From Candidatus Aenigmatarchaeota archaeon (GTDB lineage: Archaea; EX4484-52; GLR71), in the NCBI GenBank assembly GCA_023134675.1, contig JAGLUQ010000002.1, forward strand, positions 1-19,416: DNA of 19,416 nt. Direction: 5' to 3'. The position numbers and the translations under genes were made by a program. This document shows, one piece after another, positions 6,591 to 13,730 of this stretch (positions within the stretch are counted from its first letter, which is position 1; each line of letters opens with the position of its first letter). Under the pieces are notes generated by a model. That model ran no database searches. It was not told the DNA's origin and worked only from the letters and a program-made list of their open reading frames with translations.

Positions 6591-7133
6591 ATGAAAGAAT
6601 ATCTGGACAATTTAATCTCATCACATTCGGCTATAATCGATAATCAAGAGAAACACAAAACATTTCTAAGGGATGCCTATAACTTTGCAGAAAAAAACTC
6701 ATCAGATAATTCTACATGGACAGGTGCAGTGATTGTAAAAGACGATACGATTGTTTCTGAAGGCGCAAACAGGTTTGCTCCCGGAGTAAAAAAGACTAAA
6801 GAAAGGCAAGAGAGACCTAAAAAATACCTGTGCCAATTGCACTGTGAAAGAGATGCAATATATAATGCTGCACGAAAAGGGGTTTCTTTAGAAGGATGCA
6901 CTATGTATATGCCCTGGATACCCTGCTGTGCTTGCGCTAACGCCATCATAACCTCAGGGATTAAGGATTTGGTTGTCCATTATCCAAAGATTATCAGAAC
7001 TCCGGAAGACTGGCTGGATGATATTAAAGAGGCCGTAAAGATGCTTATTGAGGCAAATATCAGATTGATTGTTGTAGATGAACACATCGGTGGCTGCAAA
7101 AACAGGTTCAGAGGAATTGAATGGAATCCTTGA
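6591..7133 (+). CDS. dCMP/cytidine deaminase family zinc enzyme
   Basis: The 180-residue protein carries the full zinc deaminase signature: H84-C-E86 (zinc ligand and catalytic proton shuttle) and P111-C112-C-A-C115 (two zinc ligands) in the family's second helix. The spacing and the large insertion before the HxE motif resemble dCMP deaminases, which convert dCMP to dUMP, more than the short cytidine deaminases; other CMP/dCMP-deaminase-fold substrates remain possible. The core GAVIVKDDTIVSEGANRF strand pair is typical. The ATG is preceded by a TATA-like box (TTAATATATT, about 6560-6570). It lies on the same strand as the deoxyribosyltransferase 2 kb upstream, and both act on deoxynucleotides. 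Confidence 0.85.
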   Translation: MKEYLDNLISSHSAIIDNQEKHKTFLRDAYNFAEKNSSDNSTWTGAVIVKDDTIVSEGANRFAPGVKKTKERQERPKKYLCQLHCERDAIYNAARKGVSLEGCTMYMPWIPCCACANAIITSGIKDLVVHYPKIIRTPEDWLDDIKEAVKMLIEANIRLIVVDEHIGGCKNRFRGIEWNP

Positions 7134-7184
7134 TTTACAGTCATTTTACTTTAAAAGAAATAAAAAATAATCTTTACACATCAA

Positions 7185-7664
7185 TTAATAATTCCAATAT
7201 TTCTTTGCTATTTTCAGCTGTTCGCAAACACCACGACCACCCTTAAATCTAACATCTGGTTCATCTATTATTATATGATTCTGTTTAAATCTGGTCATCA
7301 TAGCTTCAGCGTAATCTACTGTTTCAGGACTGGCAATCTCAATATAACCGACCACAGGATTGAAAATATAAGGCCATTCTTTTGCAAAATCTGCAAAATC
7401 TATATTTGAATCAATTTCTTTACTATATTCTGTGCTTTTTCCATAAATTATAAAATCAATTGATCTTCCGGCAAATTTAGCATGCAAGTTCTCTTGAACT
7501 TTTTCAGGATGACACATATCCAAAATTTGGTCTAAAAAACTAACATAAAAGTCTCCAACTCTGCCTCCAGCAGTTAAATGCCCTCCTCTTTTCTCAACAA
7601 AATTGCTATAAACATCATTTATTGAAGCAAATGCATCCACATAATCAAGAAAATTCTCATGCAA
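7185..7664 (-). CDS. Unknown protein, C-terminal part, separated from the next gene by one TAG
   Basis: No family recognised. The frame is open from the TAG at 7698-7700 to the TAA at 7185 and contains no ATG near its 5' end; the only plausible start is TTG 7664. The open frame reaches back without a gap to the TAG that ends the upstream gene (7698-7976) and is in the same frame. The 12 codons between TAG and TTG read like protein (VLKLVDARTLLL). No TATA-like box suits an independent start. The simplest reading is that this is the C-terminal two-thirds of a single protein of about 263 residues interrupted by a nonsense codon. It is soluble, with a mixed alpha/beta pattern. Confidence 0.6.
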   Translation of the reverse strand: MHENFLDYVDAFASINDVYSNFVEKRGGHLTAGGRVGDFYVSFLDQILDMCHPEKVQENLHAKFAGRSIDFIIYGKSTEYSKEIDSNIDFADFAKEWPYIFNPVVGYIEIASPETVDYAEAMMTRFKQNHIIIDEPDVRFKGGRGVCEQLKIAKKYWNY

Positions 7665-7697
7665 TAAAAGAGTCCGTGCATCTACTAGTTTTAGAAC

Positions 7698-7976
7698 CTA
7701 ACCCTTAGTACTTACATTATCTAGCAATTCTTCAGAATATGTTCCAGCAATATATGTTGCTGCTTCAAACAAAACAATCCTCTTGAAAAGATCTGATATT
7801 TCCCGCATCACTTTCTTTTCTTTATCAGATATTAAATCAAGCCTTTCATCATACTCATTTAGATTTCCGTGAGACTTCACATGACTTAATGTCTTGATGA
7901 TATCATCAGTAGTGCCGGAAGGCCTGACTATAACAAGTTCTCCATATTTCTGAACTTCAATATCTTTATCAGACAT
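7698..7976 (-). CDS. Unknown protein, N-terminal part ending at an in-frame TAG
   Basis: Not recognised. This is a 92-residue frame from ATG 7976, preceded by a TATA-like box (minus strand GTTATTAAAG, 8005-8014) followed by TTTAATTCTGTT, nearly identical to the element before the gene at 3225. ATG 7985, three codons upstream, is possible but would be only about 20 nt from the box. A strand (YGELVIVRPSG) is followed by helices. The frame stops at TAG 7698-7700 and then continues in the same frame as the gene listed at 7185-7664. It is either a truncated gene, a recoded UAG, or two genuine neighbouring genes. Confidence 0.65.
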   Translation of the reverse strand: MSDKDIEVQKYGELVIVRPSGTTDDIIKTLSHVKSHGNLNEYDERLDLISDKEKKVMREISDLFKRIVLFEAATYIAGTYSEELLDNVSTKG

Positions 7977-8004
7977 AGTAAACATGTTTTATAACAGAAT
8001 TAAA

Positions 8005-8014
8005 CTTTAATAAC
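8005..8014 (-). promoter_or_regulatory. TATA-like box of the TAG-interrupted gene
   Basis: GTTATTAAAG on the minus strand, with downstream TTTAATTCTGTT shared with the promoter at 3249-3258. The opposite-strand TATA-like box TTTATAAAAT (8081-8090) lies 70 nt to the right and serves the divergent gene. Confidence 0.5.
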
Positions 8015-8111
8015 TTTTTTATAGCAAATTTAAGGCAGAAACTGCATTTTCACTCAAAAAACACCACCAAAAAAACAACATTTATAAAATTAAACTGTGT
8101 TTATTGACAAT

Positions 8112-8900
8112 ATGGTAGATATTGAACTAAAAACACCTGTAAAGGGTGTTATGGCTAATATTGATAAATATAAATGTATCAAGTGTGAAGACGACCTAAA
8201 AAAACTTGTCCCTGGAAACAGGATTTCTGTAAAAATAGGAACAGATGAAGAAAAAAGTTCAATGATTTATATAGGATATAAAGATGAAAATTATTCAGGA
8301 ACAAATCCGGAAAGATTATACTGTGAGGTTCCTGAAGATTACCGTATAGAAGAACATAAACCAATCTTAGTATGGAACATATCTGACATGCATACAGATT
8401 TTCCTGATGTTTGTACATTAAGGTTCAATTCATATTATCTAAACACAAAAGAGATAAGACCAACATCAAAAAAATACCAGACAATAAAATATCTTATTGA
8501 TGACTGCAGTGAATCATCCCTGGAATACCTGAAAAATGAAAGTCCGGAATTTACGCAAGAAAACCTTGACAGTGAAAACATAAAGACAAGATCAAGTGAA
8601 ATTGCTTTAAATACAGCAAAAAGATTGATATCTGAAGGTAAAAAACCATATCTCTCATTAATAAGAGGAAAAGAAGCTGAAGGCGTCGGTTACAGGGAAA
8701 TGTTAAAATCAAACATACTAAAAGACATAAATTTCTGGCAGATGTACATTGTATGCTGCTGTGAAGGGACAGTATATGACCCCCAGCTAGGCAGACCTTT
8801 AAGCATAGACCATTACATGAATGATGTCTTCAAAAATGAGATTGATATGATGTTAGCAAAAGATACGAACGAGACTATCGAAATCATAAAAAAGGCTTAA
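8112..8900 (+). CDS. Protein of unknown function (262 residues)
   Basis: Not recognised. It has an N-terminal beta-rich part with one CxxC (YKCIKCED), a middle helical part, and a C-terminal region with FWQMYIVCCCEGTVYDPQLG. The last resembles the H-V-x-x-G-x-VYDP turn of papain- and transglutaminase-like folds, but the catalytic His position is not evident, so this is only a suggestion. The motif LSLIRGK followed by a Tyr about eight residues later recurs in the tandem gene at 17684-18076. ATG 8112 is chosen: TTTATAAAAT at 8081-8090 sits about 25 nt upstream, fitting a leaderless message. GTG 8097 would be too close to the box. Confidence 0.72.
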   Translation: MVDIELKTPVKGVMANIDKYKCIKCEDDLKKLVPGNRISVKIGTDEEKSSMIYIGYKDENYSGTNPERLYCEVPEDYRIEEHKPILVWNISDMHTDFPDVCTLRFNSYYLNTKEIRPTSKKYQTIKYLIDDCSESSLEYLKNESPEFTQENLDSENIKTRSSEIALNTAKRLISEGKKPYLSLIRGKEAEGVGYREMLKSNILKDINFWQMYIVCCCEGTVYDPQLGRPLSIDHYMNDVFKNEIDMMLAKDTNETIEIIKKA

Positions 8901-8934
8901 ACCCTATATATATCAATCAAGTTTCATTATCAAT

Positions 8935-9774
8935 ATGAAATTTAACCCTTATCTTGAAGTAATCCTGGCTGCAGTCATCTGGGGCACTCATGGAGTATTT
9001 GTAAAGTCATTGGATCTGCCCCCTACCACAATATCTTTCTTCAGGCTGGCAATCCCGACCATCATCCTTCTGGTATATTTCAAGGCAAAAAAAATAGACT
9101 TTCTCAGCGTTGAAAACAGGTCACTGATGTTTTTTGCATCTTTACTGTTCGCAATAAAAACAATATTTATTGTACTTGGTTTTCAGCTGGCCCCTTTAAG
9201 CACTGCCATAATCATAGCTTATACCTGGCCTATATTTGCCACAATACTCGGCATCATAATCTTAAAAGAAAAGATTATAAGACAGAACATCTATCTATTG
9301 TTCGTATCATTCATAGGCATTGTCCTGATATCTTTCAACCAGACAATATCTTTTGGAAATCTCGAGTTTCTCGGATTATCTTTTATGCTATTGGGAGCGA
9401 TTTTACATGCATCTGTTATTGTAATATTCAAAAAAGAATCAGACAACAATTCAAAATACACAACAATCTTTTACCAGAACTTTATAGGTTTCCTCATATT
9501 CCTTCCATTTATCTTCATCAACAAGCCATTGCCGACTCTATTTCAGGCAGGTATAGGTATCAGTTACGGTGTCGTTATCGGCATAGTAGGATTTATCTTG
9601 TTCTTCTCAGCACTAAAAAAGATTAATGCATCAACAGCTTCACACCTGACATATGTAGAAGTCATAAGTGCAGCCATATTCGGCATTGTCCTGTTCGGAG
9701 AATTGCTGACATGGAATGTTCTCCTCGGAGGGATATTGATAATTGCATCCACATATTTTTTGAAAAGAGAATGA
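8935..9774 (+). CDS. EamA/DMT-family transporter
   Basis: The 279-residue, strongly hydrophobic protein has about ten membrane helices in two similar halves, the layout of drug/metabolite transporters with two EamA domains. The opening EVILAAVIWGTHGVFVKSL and the first-half pattern LAPLSTAIIIAYTWPIFATILGIIILKEKI are family hallmarks. The second half repeats it with NASTASHLTYVEVISAAIFGIVLFGELL. Such proteins export or import amino acids, nucleobases and other metabolites; the substrate cannot be read from sequence. The ATG is preceded by a TATA-like box (CTATATATAT, about 8904-8913) and lies 34 nt after the previous stop, so it probably has its own promoter. Confidence 0.9.
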   Translation: MKFNPYLEVILAAVIWGTHGVFVKSLDLPPTTISFFRLAIPTIILLVYFKAKKIDFLSVENRSLMFFASLLFAIKTIFIVLGFQLAPLSTAIIIAYTWPIFATILGIIILKEKIIRQNIYLLFVSFIGIVLISFNQTISFGNLEFLGLSFMLLGAILHASVIVIFKKESDNNSKYTTIFYQNFIGFLIFLPFIFINKPLPTLFQAGIGISYGVVIGIVGFILFFSALKKINASTASHLTYVEVISAAIFGIVLFGELLTWNVLLGGILIIASTYFLKRE

Positions 9775-9853
9775 TGTGGGATTTGTGTGAGATTATGTGG
9801 GTTTTTAGTGGATAAGATTATATTAGACACTTAAAATTTAACACAGAACACTT

Positions 9854-10579
9854 TTATGCATCCAACATAACCATAACTTCTTTATATGCATCCATCGGTT
9901 CGTCAGTAAAAAACCCGGGATATTTTTCGATAATATCAATAATCTCATCATCAGTCACATGATTATCAGCAAAAAGTTGCTCATTTAAACGTCTGCCAAT
10001 TATATCACGATATAAATCAGAATCATAAAATTGGGCAGCCATCGGAAATTGCTCATCAACCTTATGTTTTTCTTCATACCTAAGATTATTGACTAAAGTC
10101 TGTGGAAAGATACCATCCTTTAATCGATTACTATAACGCAGCAGATCAAATATCTTTTTGCCTGTAGTATGCACTATTTTTTGGAACTCATCTATTGTGT
10201 ATGACTTCTCAGGTTCCAGTCCGGGATAATGCAGCAGATAAAGTATTTCCTTAGTTATTCCTACTGCTTCTTCAAATTTAAGATGAAGAGTACTTTCTTT
10301 CAAGTCCTCTTGAGATACATCTAAGCAATCCTTGCATACATCACACCCGGACGGCATACAGATAGAATCCGGCTTTTCCAATATCACTTTCACTTCCACA
10401 TCTGTGCCATTGATTAACTTATCATATATCTGTCTTTCATTATCTGCAAATTCTAAAGAATAACCAATATTTTTCAAAGGTTTCAAAGAATTATCAACAA
10501 GCTTCGATTTCATATAGACATGAGTAAATAACCCTATATGATGCGGCAGCAATTTTACTGTATAATCCTTTCCAGACAT
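9854..10579 (-). CDS. DUF1284-like protein with a cysteine cluster
   Basis: The N-terminal third resembles DUF1284: an HH motif in VKLLPHHIGLF, then NIGYSLEF (family GYS-x-x-F), a helix, a strand, and a Cys cluster ICMPSGCDVCKDC with spacing C-x4-C-x2-C-x2-C. Such clusters suit an iron-sulfur centre or zinc, which is inference. The family core is normally about 130-150 residues; this protein has 241, with a C-terminal helical extension (about 110-241) I do not recognise. The HH motif lacks the Cys (HHLLC) often seen in the family. The ATG start is preceded by GTTTATAAAG at 10603-10612 on the minus strand. It is the last gene before the AT-rich block. Confidence 0.6.
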   Translation of the reverse strand: MSGKDYTVKLLPHHIGLFTHVYMKSKLVDNSLKPLKNIGYSLEFADNERQIYDKLINGTDVEVKVILEKPDSICMPSGCDVCKDCLDVSQEDLKESTLHLKFEEAVGITKEILYLLHYPGLEPEKSYTIDEFQKIVHTTGKKIFDLLRYSNRLKDGIFPQTLVNNLRYEEKHKVDEQFPMAAQFYDSDLYRDIIGRRLNEQLFADNHVTDDEIIDIIEKYPGFFTDEPMDAYKEVMVMLDA

Positions 10580-10602
10580 AGTCTTATCATAAAATATATG
10601 AA

Positions 10603-10612
10603 CTTTATAAAC
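10603..10612 (-). promoter_or_regulatory. TATA-like box of the DUF1284-like gene
   Basis: GTTTATAAAG on the minus strand about 25-33 nt before the ATG at 10579. It matches the core used by several other minus-strand accessory genes. Confidence 0.55.
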
Positions 10613-10696
10613 ATTTAGACAGTGAAAAATCCAGCAGAAACAGGTTTATGCGGGCAAGAATCACTTTTTGACTATCCTTATCTATGCGCTTTCAGT

Positions 10697-10738
10697 AAGG
10701 TACCTATATCTATATTTAGATATAGTTTTTGGTACTTT
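10697..10738. repeat. Long imperfect hairpin
   Basis: CTATATCTA at 10704-10712 and TAGATATAG at 10717-10725 form a perfect 9-bp stem with a 4-nt loop. The outer arms AAGGTAC (10697-10703) and GTACTTT (10732-10738) also pair, with one G-T wobble, leaving a TTTTTG bulge. Possible roles are a structured RNA end, a protein-binding palindrome or a mobile-element end. Confidence 0.5.
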
Positions 10739-10905
10739 GGTCTCTTTTCTGATATCTATGGCAAGTGCAGGTGTTGTTTTTAAGTTTGTAAAGATGAGGT
10801 GTTGAATAGATTTTTGGATTATTATATAAGATTTATAGGTTAATTTATATTTAATTAAAGTATTATTAACAACATATTTAAAAAAGATAAGGATTATTTT
10901 ATTTT

Positions 10906-11679
10906 ATGAAGAAAAAAATTAATAAAAAAATAAAAGATAAAAGTTTCAAAAAAGAAGATATACTTAAATTATCAAATGAATTATATTCTATATATAAAAA
11001 AACAACTTCAAATAATAAACACTTCTACATCACAATTAATACTGACAACGAAGAAACATTTGAATTTGAAAATTCTAAATTAGAAATTGATGAAAAAATA
11101 TTAGATATTAAAAAAATATCACATATAAGTATAACTTTTGTTGATTCTACACATAATAAAAGAATTGACATTAATTTAACAGAAGGAAATGATAAATGGA
11201 ATAACAATTTTTCCGTTGAGGGACATATTACAGCATGGGTTGACAGTAACACTAAAAAAATTGAAGAAATATTAGAATCAATCAAACCTCAAAACAACTT
11301 TTTTTCAAAATATAAAGGTATTTTATTTCATTTAATAGCAATAAATTTAGGTTTTCTTTTTTTAAGAATTCTTGATAATCTTCTTAAAAGATATAATTAT
11401 GTACCTACAAAACCCGAAAACCAAGATCTGTTTAATTTTTTATTGGAATCATTTCCTATATTACAATATCTATATCTAATATTAATTTCCTGGGTATTTG
11501 GTATGTTTATCGTATTGCCACTTTGGAATAAAATAGACAATTTAATAGAAAAGACTTGGCCCTCAATTGAATTTAATTTTGGTCCAGAACACAAAAATTA
11601 TGCAAAAAATAATAGAAAGACTATGGGAATTATATGTTCTCTAATTATCATCCCAATTTTACTTCAAATATTTTTTTAA
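10906..11679 (+). CDS. Three-helix membrane protein of unknown function
   Basis: The 257-residue protein has a soluble N-terminal half (about 1-130) with a basic helix, then a beta domain (YITINTDNEETFEFE, ISITFVDSTHNKRIDINL, then a Trp-containing strand). Three hydrophobic segments follow at about 137-157, 183-206 and 239-257. Before the last helix lies the pattern TWPSIEFNFGPEHKNYAKNNRK. I believe similar beta-domain plus membrane-hairpin proteins with a PSxEFxFGPEH motif occur as stand-alone hypotheticals in bacteria, but I cannot name the family. Codon use is extremely AT-rich compared with genes left of 10.6 kb, which suggests transfer. It has its own TATA-like box about 25-35 nt before the ATG. 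Confidence 0.75.
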   Translation: MKKKINKKIKDKSFKKEDILKLSNELYSIYKKTTSNNKHFYITINTDNEETFEFENSKLEIDEKILDIKKISHISITFVDSTHNKRIDINLTEGNDKWNNNFSVEGHITAWVDSNTKKIEEILESIKPQNNFFSKYKGILFHLIAINLGFLFLRILDNLLKRYNYVPTKPENQDLFNFLLESFPILQYLYLILISWVFGMFIVLPLWNKIDNLIEKTWPSIEFNFGPEHKNYAKNNRKTMGIICSLIIIPILLQIFF

Positions 11680-11753
11680 TAACAACCATACTTAATCTAT
11701 GATTACTTCACTCGCGATTGCATGAATAAATCTAAACAATATAATAATTGAGA

Positions 11754-11789
11754 GTGAAGGTTTATACTTGGTTTACTATAAACCCTCAC
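11754..11789. repeat. 13-bp stem-loop between convergent genes
   Basis: GTGAAGGTTTATA at 11754-11766 pairs with TATAAACCCTCAC at 11777-11789 with one mismatch, around a 10-nt loop. It lies in the 188-bp gap between two convergent stop codons, where a bidirectional terminator or RNA-stabilising structure would be expected. It is less AT-rich than its surroundings. Confidence 0.5.
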
Positions 11790-11858
11790 TTGAGCTCTTA
11801 CTCCCGTTATAGCCATAACAATTATATTTATGAAATTATGAATATAAACAAAACTAAA

Positions 11859-11874
11859 CCGTACTTTTTAGTAC
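11859..11874. repeat. GTAC half-site pair at the 3' end of the winged-helix gene
   Basis: CCGTACTTTTTAGTAC lies across the gene's stop codon. Its complement AAAAAGTACGG differs by one base from the AAATAGTACG repeats upstream of the same gene, so the gene is bracketed by related sequences in inverted orientation. Confidence 0.4.
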
Positions 11875-13334
11875 ATATGACATTTTTTACGATTTTTTAA
11901 CTTTTTCAACACAACACTCTTATGTTTTTCAAGATCAATCATTATCTTAGCCGAATTTTTCAAATCATTAGCCTTCTCAGCGGCATCTTTTATTTTTTCA
12001 GATTTTTTAAAAATATTAGAATCTAATTCAAAACCATGTACAAAATCAGCTATAAATCTAAAATCTTCAATTTCATCTTCATTAAACCATTTATGGGTTT
12101 TTTTCAAATCATCCAATGATTTTCCCATTTTTTTCATTTCATAAAAATACATTAAACGTGAACGCAAATCATTGATTTTTTCAATCATTTTTATAATATC
12201 AGATTTATCAAAAATTTCATTTAACACTGGATCATTTACAATATTTTTATTTTCAATATCAGATAGTTTTTTATGTCTTAAAAAAAGTCTTTCTATAATA
12301 CCAATTTCCAATAATTCACGTCGCTTTTTTTTATTTGGAGATTCTTGAATTATTGCATTCCAATCTGTTTTTTGTGCAGATTCTTCTTTTTGAGTACAAC
12401 CCCAATATTCCCAAAGTTTAATCTGATCTTTAATAATCCAACCAATTTGATCAGAATATTCTACAAGACATCTTGGAGATGGAGTTATCATCACACCAAT
12501 AGAATTTTCATTTATATTATTAACATTCAATTTAAATAAAGAACGAAAACATATAGAAGACAATCGTTTTGAAGTTTCTGTTTTTGGAAAATCATGTGCT
12601 TTAAATCCTTTTTTTTCAATTTCAACATCAATTGCATCAACAGTTTTATCAAGTATATGAAAAAGATCCTTTAAACCATGAATATCCATATAACCTTTAG
12701 ATAATTGATAATTGAAGAGTTCTGTATAGTGATTGAATATATAAAACCAAAGAGTATCACCATATATTTTATGAAGCGCAGAAAAATCAATTTCACCCGA
12801 ATCCTCACCAAACATTATATTCTTACAATTATCTGGAAGTTTATATTCTTTTTCTATTAATCTTCTGTAATCAATCGAATCTCTTAATTGATTTAATTCT
12901 AAAAAAGTATCTCTAAATTTATTAGTTAACTGAAAAAACATTTCTCTTTCTAAAGGTGTTAATTTTTCATATGGTAAACAACCATAAAATAAAACAGAAC
13001 ATAAACCCGAAATACTACCTACATCTTGTTTAATTACTCTTCCATTTTTTTGAGAGGTTTTATCTATTTGATCCATAAAATCCCATACATCAAAATCTCC
13101 TCTATAAATTGTTAATCTACTAAAATAAAGATATCTTTTACCTACTTTACGTTTCTCAAGAAAACCATCATCAATAAGACTATTTAATATCCTTGTAGTT
13201 CTTGGTGCTGTAAGACATATTTTATCTTTTATATCAGTAAACCTTAATCCAATTTTTTTACCTTCTGGAAAAAAAGACAAAACTTTTTTTCGATTCATTC
13301 TAAATTGAATTCTTTCTTGAATATCATGAGCCAT
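11868..13334 (-). CDS. Large winged-helix DNA-binding protein, otherwise unknown
   Basis: The 488-residue protein has an N-terminal winged helix-turn-helix of the MarR/ArsR type (about 12-75). It starts with NRKKVLSFFPEG and includes a recognition helix with TAPRTTRILNSLIDDG and a wing FLEKRKVGKRYLYF. The remaining 400 residues are mostly helical with no membrane segment and no enzyme motif I can identify. Ordinary archaeal regulators of this type are 90-250 residues, so this one has a large extra domain that may sense a ligand or act as an effector. The ATG has a TATA-like box (minus strand TTTAATATTAAAG). Immediately upstream lie direct repeats spaced 21 bp, suggesting self-regulation. It is very AT-rich, like its neighbours. 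Confidence 0.75.
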   Translation of the reverse strand: MAHDIQERIQFRMNRKKVLSFFPEGKKIGLRFTDIKDKICLTAPRTTRILNSLIDDGFLEKRKVGKRYLYFSRLTIYRGDFDVWDFMDQIDKTSQKNGRVIKQDVGSISGLCSVLFYGCLPYEKLTPLEREMFFQLTNKFRDTFLELNQLRDSIDYRRLIEKEYKLPDNCKNIMFGEDSGEIDFSALHKIYGDTLWFYIFNHYTELFNYQLSKGYMDIHGLKDLFHILDKTVDAIDVEIEKKGFKAHDFPKTETSKRLSSICFRSLFKLNVNNINENSIGVMITPSPRCLVEYSDQIGWIIKDQIKLWEYWGCTQKEESAQKTDWNAIIQESPNKKKRRELLEIGIIERLFLRHKKLSDIENKNIVNDPVLNEIFDKSDIIKMIEKINDLRSRLMYFYEMKKMGKSLDDLKKTHKWFNEDEIEDFRFIADFVHGFELDSNIFKKSEKIKDAAEKANDLKNSAKIMIDLEKHKSVVLKKLKNRKKCHMY

Positions 13335-13361
13335 ACTTTATTTATAGACTTTAATATTAAA

Positions 13362-13392
13362 AAATAGTACGGTATGCGTACCAAATAGTACG
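13362..13392. promoter_or_regulatory. Operator-like direct repeats upstream of the winged-helix gene
   Basis: AAATAGTACG occurs at 13362-13371 and again at 13383-13392, exactly 21 bp apart (two helical turns), with a third GTAC (GCGTACC) between. The array abuts the TATA-like box of the winged-helix gene, where a regulator would block or recruit the transcription machinery. Autoregulation is inference from position. Confidence 0.55.
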
Positions 13393-13399
13393 TTATTAA

Positions 13400-13705
13400 T
13401 TAAAGAATACTCTTAATGATAGTTTTGATAAAATATTCCCACATATAGATGAATTTACTAATATTTTTATTGAAAGTATCTCAATTATTTATAGACCTTA
13501 TATGACCTGTTTAATTTTATCATTACTTACACCACATACTTCTTCTCGTTATCCAACAGAGTATTGTTCATTTATACCTAATAAAATATACACTGATAAA
13601 TTACCTTTTATCAAAAAGCTTCCTGAAATGTATAAATATCAAAAACAAGCAATAGATGATGTTTTTAAATCTATATGTTATTTTTCTAAAATTGAAAAAC
13701 ATTAA
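13400..13705 (+). pseudogene. Open frame without a start codon, possible gene remnant
   Basis: A plus-strand frame stays open for about 100 codons after a TAA at 13397-13399 and ends with TAA at 13703-13705. It reads like real protein (SFDKIFPHIDEFTNIFIES, then a hydrophobic segment, then LPFIKKLPEMYKYQKQAIDDV). The first ATG is at 13502, in the middle of the hydrophobic segment, giving only 67 residues, with no good TATA-like box at the usual distance. A 5'-truncated gene is the likeliest reading. A short genuine gene from ATG 13502 or a chance AT-rich frame cannot be excluded. Family not recognised. Confidence 0.35.
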
Positions 13706-13730
13706 ATAGTTATATAAATCAGTTATACTT

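Larger units (their letters stand above)
10580..10905. other. Intergenic stretch at the edge of the AT-rich block
   Basis: These 326 bases hold the minus-strand promoter at 10603-10612, a hairpin at 10697-10738 and, near the right end, a TATA-like box (ACATATTTAAAAAAG, about 10871-10885) for the next gene. A plus-strand open frame covers 10626-10808 and ends in TGA. Its only plausible start is TTG 10668, giving a hydrophobic peptide of about 46 residues whose C-terminal part reads like a membrane helix followed by basic residues. It could be a remnant or a chance frame. Base composition drops sharply in GC from about 10.8 kb onward. Confidence 0.4.
13335..13730. other. Gene-poor 396-bp stretch with regulatory repeats and a start-less frame
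   Basis: It holds the minus-strand promoter and repeats at about 13350-13392, an open frame at 13400-13705 listed separately, and the TATA-like box GTTATATAAATC (about 13709-13720) of the next plus-strand gene. Nothing else recognisable was found. Confidence 0.5.

Noticed and set aside
7185..7976. Genome-wide reassignment of TAG as a sense codon
   Set aside because: The genes ending at 5046 and 15377 stop at TAG, and reading past them gives an unrelated tail or an almost immediate second stop, so TAG serves as a normal stop at least there.
8112..8900. Cysteine protease or transglutaminase assignment for the 262-residue protein
   Set aside because: Only a VYDP turn resembles these folds; a catalytic Cys-His pair at the right spacing could not be placed.
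10580..10905. Possible tRNA or other attachment-site gene at the island border
   Set aside because: No T-loop GGTTCGAAT-like segment, acceptor stem pairing or CCA end could be found; only the hairpin is present.
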